A stretch of DNA of 26,609 bases from an uncultured Verrucomicrobiota bacterium (GTDB lineage: Bacteria > Verrucomicrobiota > Verrucomicrobiia > Limisphaerales > UBA9464): NCBI GenBank assembly GCA_903925515.1, contig CAIYFP010000474.1, positions 1-26,609 on the forward strand. Direction: 5' to 3'. Both the position numbers and the translations under genes were made by a program. This document shows positions 22,598 to 26,609 of this stretch, one piece after another. Each line of letters starts with the position of its first letter. Position 1 is the first letter of the stretch. A model generated the notes under the pieces. The model was not told the DNA's origin. It did no database searches and saw only the letters and a program-made list of their open reading frames with translations.

Positions 22598-23416
22598 TCA
22601 ACGCGTGGGCGAGTAGTCCGTGGCAGCAAGGAACACCGACTTCACCCCGCCGGGCGCCGTCAACGACCCCCCGGCCGCCTTCTCCGACGCCTCCCGCGCC
22701 GCCTTCCATGCCGGGTCCTTCCCAAACGAGTCGAACGACGCCTTCGCCGCCTCCCGCGACGCATGCACGAGGAAGTACTCCATCATCACGTCCGCATGCG
22801 GCTGGTCCGCCATCCGGTGCAGGTACAGCCAGTTCTTCATCCCGTGCCTCTCGAACAGCCTCACCGTGTGGTCCCGGAACCGCGCGTCGAGGTTCGCCAG
22901 CCGCCCCGGCGGCGTCGTGTAGCTCCGCCATTCAAAAACGCCGCCCCTCGACACGTTCCCCTTCGCCGGCACCGGCGAGTAGTCCGTCGCCACGTAGAAC
23001 GGGTTCTCCGCCTTCGCCACGATCGGGCCGCTTGCCTCCGATGCCTTGTACGCCGCTTGCCAGTCCGGGTCCGCCACGAACGCCTTCCATGACGCCTCGC
23101 GCGCCTCGCGGCCCGGGTACCGCAGCAGGAAGTGCAGCCGCGCGTCCGCCGCGTCCACCGGCATCCAATACCCCATGCTCTCGATCCCGTGCCGCCTGAA
23201 CAACCGCAACGTGTGGTTCCGGAACCGGTTGTGCAGCGCCTCCGCCTTGCCCGGGTTGATCGTGTAAATCCTCAGCTCGTACACCGCCGACGCCTTCCCG
23301 GAACCCGGATGAGGACCCACCAACGGGTCCCGTCGGTATCCCCCGCTCGCGCACCCGCCCCCCACCAACCCGGCCGCCATCGCGGCCGACGACACGACAA
23401 ATTCCCTGCGATTCAT
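22598..23416 (-). CDS. Exported NIPSNAP-family protein (two domains, Tat-type signal)
   Basis: A 272-residue protein with a twin-arginine-like start (MNRREFVVSSAAMAAGLVGG, then Cys22), so likely exported, perhaps as a lipoprotein. It has two NIPSNAP domains, each with the ferredoxin-like dimeric alpha-beta fold: about 45-140 (VYELRIYTINPGKAEALHNR) and about 155-260 (VFEWRSYTTPPGRLANLDAR). The halves repeat the same order (RNHTLRLFRRHGIESMGYW / RDHTVRLFERHGMKNWLYL), pointing to internal duplication. The start at 23416 is chosen because GAGG (23423-23426) lies 6 nt upstream; ATG 23428 is also in frame. Function unknown; related folds are often monooxygenases or heme/ligand binders. It precedes the cyclase gene and diverges from the GH32 gene. 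Confidence 0.88.
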   Translation of the reverse strand: MNRREFVVSSAAMAAGLVGGGCASGGYRRDPLVGPHPGSGKASAVYELRIYTINPGKAEALHNRFRNHTLRLFRRHGIESMGYWMPVDAADARLHFLLRYPGREAREASWKAFVADPDWQAAYKASEASGPIVAKAENPFYVATDYSPVPAKGNVSRGGVFEWRSYTTPPGRLANLDARFRDHTVRLFERHGMKNWLYLHRMADQPHADVMMEYFLVHASREAAKASFDSFGKDPAWKAAREASEKAAGGSLTAPGGVKSVFLAATDYSPTR

Positions 23417-23422
23417 GGTTTT

Positions 23423-23426
23423 CCTC
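23423..23426 (-). promoter_or_regulatory. Shine-Dalgarno of the NIPSNAP gene
   Basis: GAGG (within GAGGAAAACC) on the minus strand, 6 nt before the ATG at 23416. It favours this start over the in-frame ATG at 23428, and also puts the RR motif at the very N-terminus, as Tat signals usually have. Confidence 0.6.
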
Positions 23427-23523
23427 ATTGGGCGTCACCGCTTGCCCCCCGGTCAAAGGCAAAAACCCGCAACCTCGCCTTGCGCCCCCCCACCCCTGCC
23501 TTGCTTCACTCTGGGCACGTTTC

Positions 23524-25716
23524 ATGAGCCATCTGCTTCCCCCCGCGCCGCGCCGCTTCGCTGGACCCCTCCGCGCCCTCGCCAGCGCGCTCCTCCTCTC
23601 CCATGTCGCCGCCCGCGCCGCCGATGACATCGTCCTCGCCGACTTCGAGGGCCCTTCCTACGCCCCATGGACCGCCACCGGCGACGCCTTCGGCAACGGT
23701 CCCGCCAAGGGCGCGCTCCCCGGCCAGATGTCCGTCCCCGGCTTCAAGGGCAAGGGCCTCGTCAATTCGTTCCACCAAGGCGACGCCTCCACCGGCACCC
23801 TCACCTCCCCGCCCTTCCCCATCGAACGCAACTTCATCGGCTTCCTCATCGGCGGCGGCGCCAACCCCGAGAAACTCGCCTTCCAGCTCCTCATCGACGG
23901 CCGTGTCGTCCGCTCCGCCTCCGGCCCCAACTCCCGGCCCGGCGGCTCCGAGGAGCTCTCCCCCGAGTCATGGGACGTCTCCGAGTTCCTCGGCAAGACC
24001 GCCACCCTCCGCGTCCTCGACGACGCCACCGGCGGCTGGGGCCACATCAACCTCGACCATGTCGTCCAGTCCGACCGCCGCCCACCCGGCCTCCGCCGCG
24101 ACGTCGCCCGCGACGTCGTCGCCTCCCATCGTTACCTCCTCTTCCCCATCCAGCACGGAGCCCCTTCCCGTGTCGTCACCCTCTCCGTCGGCGACCATGT
24201 CATCGTCCGCAACGACGTCGGCCTAGCCCCGGGCACGCCCGACTGGTGGGCGGTGATGGACGTGAGCCCATGGCAGGGCCAGACGCTCCATGTGAAGGTG
24301 GACCGCTTGCCCGAGGACTCCCGCGCGCTCGAAGCCATCCGCCCCTCCGAAACCCTGCCCGACGCCGCCTCCCTCTATCGCGAGCCCCTCCGCGGCCAAC
24401 TCCACTTCTCGCCCCAGCGCGGCTGGAACAACGACCCCAACGGCATGGTCTTCTACAACGGCGAATACCACCTCTTCTTCCAGCACAACCCCTACGGCTG
24501 GGGCTGGGGCAACATGCACTGGGGCCATGCCGTCAGCCGCGACCTCGTCCGCTGGACCGAGCTCGGCGACGTGCTCATGCCCGACGTGCATGGGCCCATG
24601 TTCTCCGGCAGCGCCGTCGTGGACTGGAAGAACACCAGCGGGTTCGGCAAGGACAGCAAGCCCCCGCTCGTCCTCATCTACACCGCCGCCGGCAACCCCA
24701 CCGTCCAGTGCCTCGCCCATTCCACCGACGGCCGCACCTTCACCAAGTACGACCGCAACCCCGTGCTCCCGCAGGTCACCAGCGGCAATCGCGACCCCAA
24801 GGTCTTCTGGCACGAACCCTCCCAACGCTGGGTCATGGTCCTCTACGTCGAGCTCCCCCAACGCGGCCACACCATCCACTTCTTTACCTCCCCCAACCTC
24901 AAGGACTGGACCCTCGCCTCCGTCACCGACGGCGCCCGCGCCGGCAATTACCTCTACGAATGCCCCGACTTCTTCGAGCTGCCCGTCGATGGCAACCCTC
25001 GCAACACCAGGTGGGTCCTCCTCGCCGCCAACACCGAGTACGCCGTCGGCTCCTTCGACGGTACCCGCTTCAACCCCGAGCAATCCCGCCTCCCCGGCCA
25101 TCGCGGCAAGGGCTTCTATGCCCCCCAAACCTATAGCGACATCCCCGCGCGCGACGGCCGCCGCATCCAGGTCGGATGGTTCCAGACCGAGACCAAGGGC
25201 ATGTCCTTCAACCAGTCCATGACCCTCCCCCTCGTCCTCACCCTCGTCTCCACCCCGGAGGGCCCGCGCATGGCCTTCAACCCCGCCAAGGAAACCCGAT
25301 CCCTCCGCAATCACACCCGCACCCTCAAAACCTCGTCCCTCCAGCCCGGCGCCACACCCACCCTCGTCGGCGAGGCCGAGTTGCTCGAGCTGGAGGCCGA
25401 CTTCGAGCCCGCCGACGCCACCACCACCTTCCATGTCCGCGGCGCCACCATCGCCTACGACGCCGCCAAGCAGGAGCTTTCAGTCAACGGCCACAAGGCC
25501 CCCGCGCCCCTCCTCGGCAAGCGCCAGCGCATCACCGTCTTCTGCGACCGCACCGGCCTCGAGGTGTTCGCCAGCGACGGCCTCTGCTATGTCCCCATGC
25601 CCTTCCAGCCCCGGCCCGACGACCTCAAGGTCTCCGCCGAGGCCTCCGGCGCTCCCGTCCGCCTCCGGCGCGTCGCCCTCCATTCCCTGAGGTCCATCTG
25701 GCATCCCAAGCCCTAG
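23524..25716 (+). CDS. Exported GH32 fructan hydrolase (levanase/exo-inulinase type)
   Basis: A 730-residue secreted glycoside hydrolase. The start at 23524 gives a signal peptide (RRFAGPLRALASALLLSHVA, cleavage near ARA-ADD); the frame is open upstream but lacks one. Residues about 35-165 form a beta-rich module (DFEGPSYAPW ... LDHVVQSDR) like those preceding GH32 domains in Verrucomicrobia and Planctomycetes. Residues about 175-265 resemble the DUF4980-type levanase N-terminal region. The five-bladed GH32 catalytic part (about 285-560) shows all three key motifs: NNDPNG with nucleophile Asp304, RDP with Asp424, and EC with acid/base Glu479. A C-terminal beta-sandwich (about 600-715) follows. 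It should release fructose from levan, inulin or sucrose-like sugars outside the cytoplasm. The SGNH hydrolase 45 nt downstream is probably co-transcribed. Confidence 0.95.
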   Translation: MSHLLPPAPRRFAGPLRALASALLLSHVAARAADDIVLADFEGPSYAPWTATGDAFGNGPAKGALPGQMSVPGFKGKGLVNSFHQGDASTGTLTSPPFPIERNFIGFLIGGGANPEKLAFQLLIDGRVVRSASGPNSRPGGSEELSPESWDVSEFLGKTATLRVLDDATGGWGHINLDHVVQSDRRPPGLRRDVARDVVASHRYLLFPIQHGAPSRVVTLSVGDHVIVRNDVGLAPGTPDWWAVMDVSPWQGQTLHVKVDRLPEDSRALEAIRPSETLPDAASLYREPLRGQLHFSPQRGWNNDPNGMVFYNGEYHLFFQHNPYGWGWGNMHWGHAVSRDLVRWTELGDVLMPDVHGPMFSGSAVVDWKNTSGFGKDSKPPLVLIYTAAGNPTVQCLAHSTDGRTFTKYDRNPVLPQVTSGNRDPKVFWHEPSQRWVMVLYVELPQRGHTIHFFTSPNLKDWTLASVTDGARAGNYLYECPDFFELPVDGNPRNTRWVLLAANTEYAVGSFDGTRFNPEQSRLPGHRGKGFYAPQTYSDIPARDGRRIQVGWFQTETKGMSFNQSMTLPLVLTLVSTPEGPRMAFNPAKETRSLRNHTRTLKTSSLQPGATPTLVGEAELLELEADFEPADATTTFHVRGATIAYDAAKQELSVNGHKAPAPLLGKRQRITVFCDRTGLEVFASDGLCYVPMPFQPRPDDLKVSAEASGAPVRLRRVALHSLRSIWHPKP

Positions 25717-25720
25717 CCAC

Positions 25721-25750
25721 CTCGCGCCACCCCGCGCCACCCTGCGCCCG
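25721..25750. repeat. 10-bp imperfect tandem repeat between GH32 and SGNH genes
   Basis: Three imperfect copies: CTCGCGCCAC, CCCGCGCCAC, CCTGCGCCCG. It fills most of the 45-nt intergenic space. Meaning unknown; possibly slippage-derived spacer. Confidence 0.5.
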
Positions 25751-25761
25751 TCCCACCTGCC

Positions 25762-26496
25762 ATGCACCCCCTCATCCCCAGCCCGAAGCCCCGGGCTCTC
25801 ACGCGCCTCGCCCTCGCATGGCTTGTCGCCGTCGCCGTCGCCGCCTGCCTCCCGCCCCTCCCGCCCCTCCTCGCCGCCGAGCCCCGCTTCGAGAAGGACA
25901 TCCGCGCGTTCATCGAGGCCGACAAGGCCCGCCCGCCCGCGCCCGGCGGCATCCTCTTCGTCGGCAGCAGCATCTTCCGCGAATGGTCCCATGTCGCCGA
26001 CGCCATGGCCCCCTTGCCCGTCGTCAACCGCGCCTTCGGCGGCTCACGCACCGGCGACCAGCTCGACCGCTTCGACGCCGTCGTCTCGCCCCATGCACCA
26101 CGCGTCGTCGTGTATTACTGCGGCAGCAACGACCTCAAGGCCGGCCACGATCCCGAGGCCATCTTCACCCGATTCAAGGCCTTCTCCGATCGCCTCGCCC
26201 ACGACTTCCCCTCGGCCCGCCTCCTCTACGTCGCCGCCACCCGTTCCCCCGACCGCGTCCCGCTCTGGGACCGCGTCGATCACTACAACGCCCTCGTCCG
26301 CGCCCATTGCCGCGACACGGCGCTGCGCCAATTCATCGACATCAATCCCGCGCTCGTCGATGCGGCAGGCTGTCCTCGCACCGACCTCTACCGCGACGAC
26401 AAGCTCCACTTCCACCCGCACGCCTACGACGCCTTCGCCGCCGTCATCCGCCCCGCGCTCGAAGCCGCATGGAAGGACGCCAACGCCCGCCCCTGA
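25762..26496 (+). CDS. Exported SGNH/GDSL hydrolase
   Basis: A 244-residue SGNH-fold esterase or lipase-like protein. The N-terminus is a long signal with two readings: a lipoprotein signal (hydrophobic LALAWLVAVAVAAC with VAAC at Cys29) or Sec cleavage near LLAA-EP. Catalytic blocks: GILFVGSSIF (Ser70 is the likely nucleophile, GSS in place of GDS), NRAFGGS (oxyanion Gly), YYCGSND (oxyanion Asn), and RDDKLHFHPHAY near the C-terminus (Asp and His of the triad). Relatives remove acyl groups from sugars or lipids. It follows the GH32 gene by 45 nt, so de-acylation of the same polysaccharide is a reasonable guess. The 40-bp tandem repeat begins 14 nt after its stop. Confidence 0.93.
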   Translation: MHPLIPSPKPRALTRLALAWLVAVAVAACLPPLPPLLAAEPRFEKDIRAFIEADKARPPAPGGILFVGSSIFREWSHVADAMAPLPVVNRAFGGSRTGDQLDRFDAVVSPHAPRVVVYYCGSNDLKAGHDPEAIFTRFKAFSDRLAHDFPSARLLYVAATRSPDRVPLWDRVDHYNALVRAHCRDTALRQFIDINPALVDAAGCPRTDLYRDDKLHFHPHAYDAFAAVIRPALEAAWKDANARP

Positions 26497-26510
26497 GTGG
26501 ACAGCCCCCC

Positions 26511-26609
26511 CTGGGACCGCGCCCGTCCCCGGGCGCACCCTTCATGCCCTCTGGGACCGCGCCCGTCCCCGGGCGCACCCTTCACGCCCCCTGGGACCGC
26601 GCCCGTCCC
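26511..26609. repeat. 40-bp tandem repeat with internal palindrome, cut by window edge
   Basis: Two full copies (26511-26550, 26551-26590) and 19 nt of a third, reaching the end of the window. The two full copies differ at only two positions (T/C at offsets 35 and 40). Each unit begins CTGGGACCGCG and contains a perfect 7-bp palindrome, GCGCCCG-TCCC-CGGGCGC, so every copy can form a tight hairpin. The true copy number is unknown. There are no spacers, so it is not a CRISPR. It could terminate the GH32-SGNH transcript, bind protein, or be a VNTR. Confidence 0.9.

Noticed and set aside
26511..26609. Possible CRISPR array at the right edge
   Set aside because: Units are contiguous and near-identical over the full 40 bp with no variable spacers, and no cas gene is present.

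Overview
This window is chromosomal DNA from a GC-rich (roughly 70% by eye) diderm bacterium. A complete Tol-Pal operon and several exported or lipoprotein products show an outer membrane. The best guess at lineage is Verrucomicrobiota: there are large exported polysaccharide-acting enzymes (DUF2341-LamG-SGNH esterase, GH32 with an extra N-terminal module), a NIPSNAP protein with a twin-arginine signal, and dispersed GC-rich intergenic repeats. No rRNA or other firm phylogenetic marker is present, so the lineage is an inference. No phage, transposase, tRNA or CRISPR was found.

Layout, left to right: (1) 205-5113, a divergent pair of exported esterases: an alpha/beta-fold esterase (minus) and a 1012-residue DUF2341 / LamG-like / SGNH O-acetylesterase (plus). 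(2) 5114-5579, non-coding, with one copy of a dispersed repeat and a hairpin. (3) 5580-8958, a five-gene minus-strand operon proB-mazG-clpS-(unknown)-aat. It joins proline synthesis and nucleotide-pool cleaning to two parts of the bacterial N-degron pathway, Aat (writer) and ClpS (reader), with an unknown protein translationally coupled to ClpS. (4) 8959-9812, a long gene-free region with an inverted second copy of the repeat and a second repeat family. (5) 9813-13896, plus strand: a P1B-4-like metal-exporting ATPase and UvrB. (6) 14165-16808, minus strand: UvrC and a nitrilase-superfamily amidohydrolase. uvrB and uvrC converge, separated by the nitrilase gene and a repeat.

(7) 16883-21275 is the Tol-Pal operon on the minus strand: tolQ, a double-zinc-ribbon membrane protein, tolR, tolA, tolB, pal. 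The first five genes are linked by 4-base stop/start overlaps, and a GC hairpin with a T-rich tail lies just after pal. The zinc-ribbon gene between tolQ and tolR is the most unusual gene content here. (8) 21426-23416, minus strand: an EboD-like sugar-phosphate cyclase and a twin-domain NIPSNAP protein. (9) 23524-26496, plus strand: an exported GH32 fructan hydrolase and an SGNH hydrolase, probably one carbohydrate-use unit. (10) 26511-26609, a 40-bp tandem repeat with an internal palindrome that runs off the edge.

Across the window the tetranucleotide CATG is strikingly common, in genes and between them, and seems to shape codon choice (NCA before TGG; CAT for His before G).
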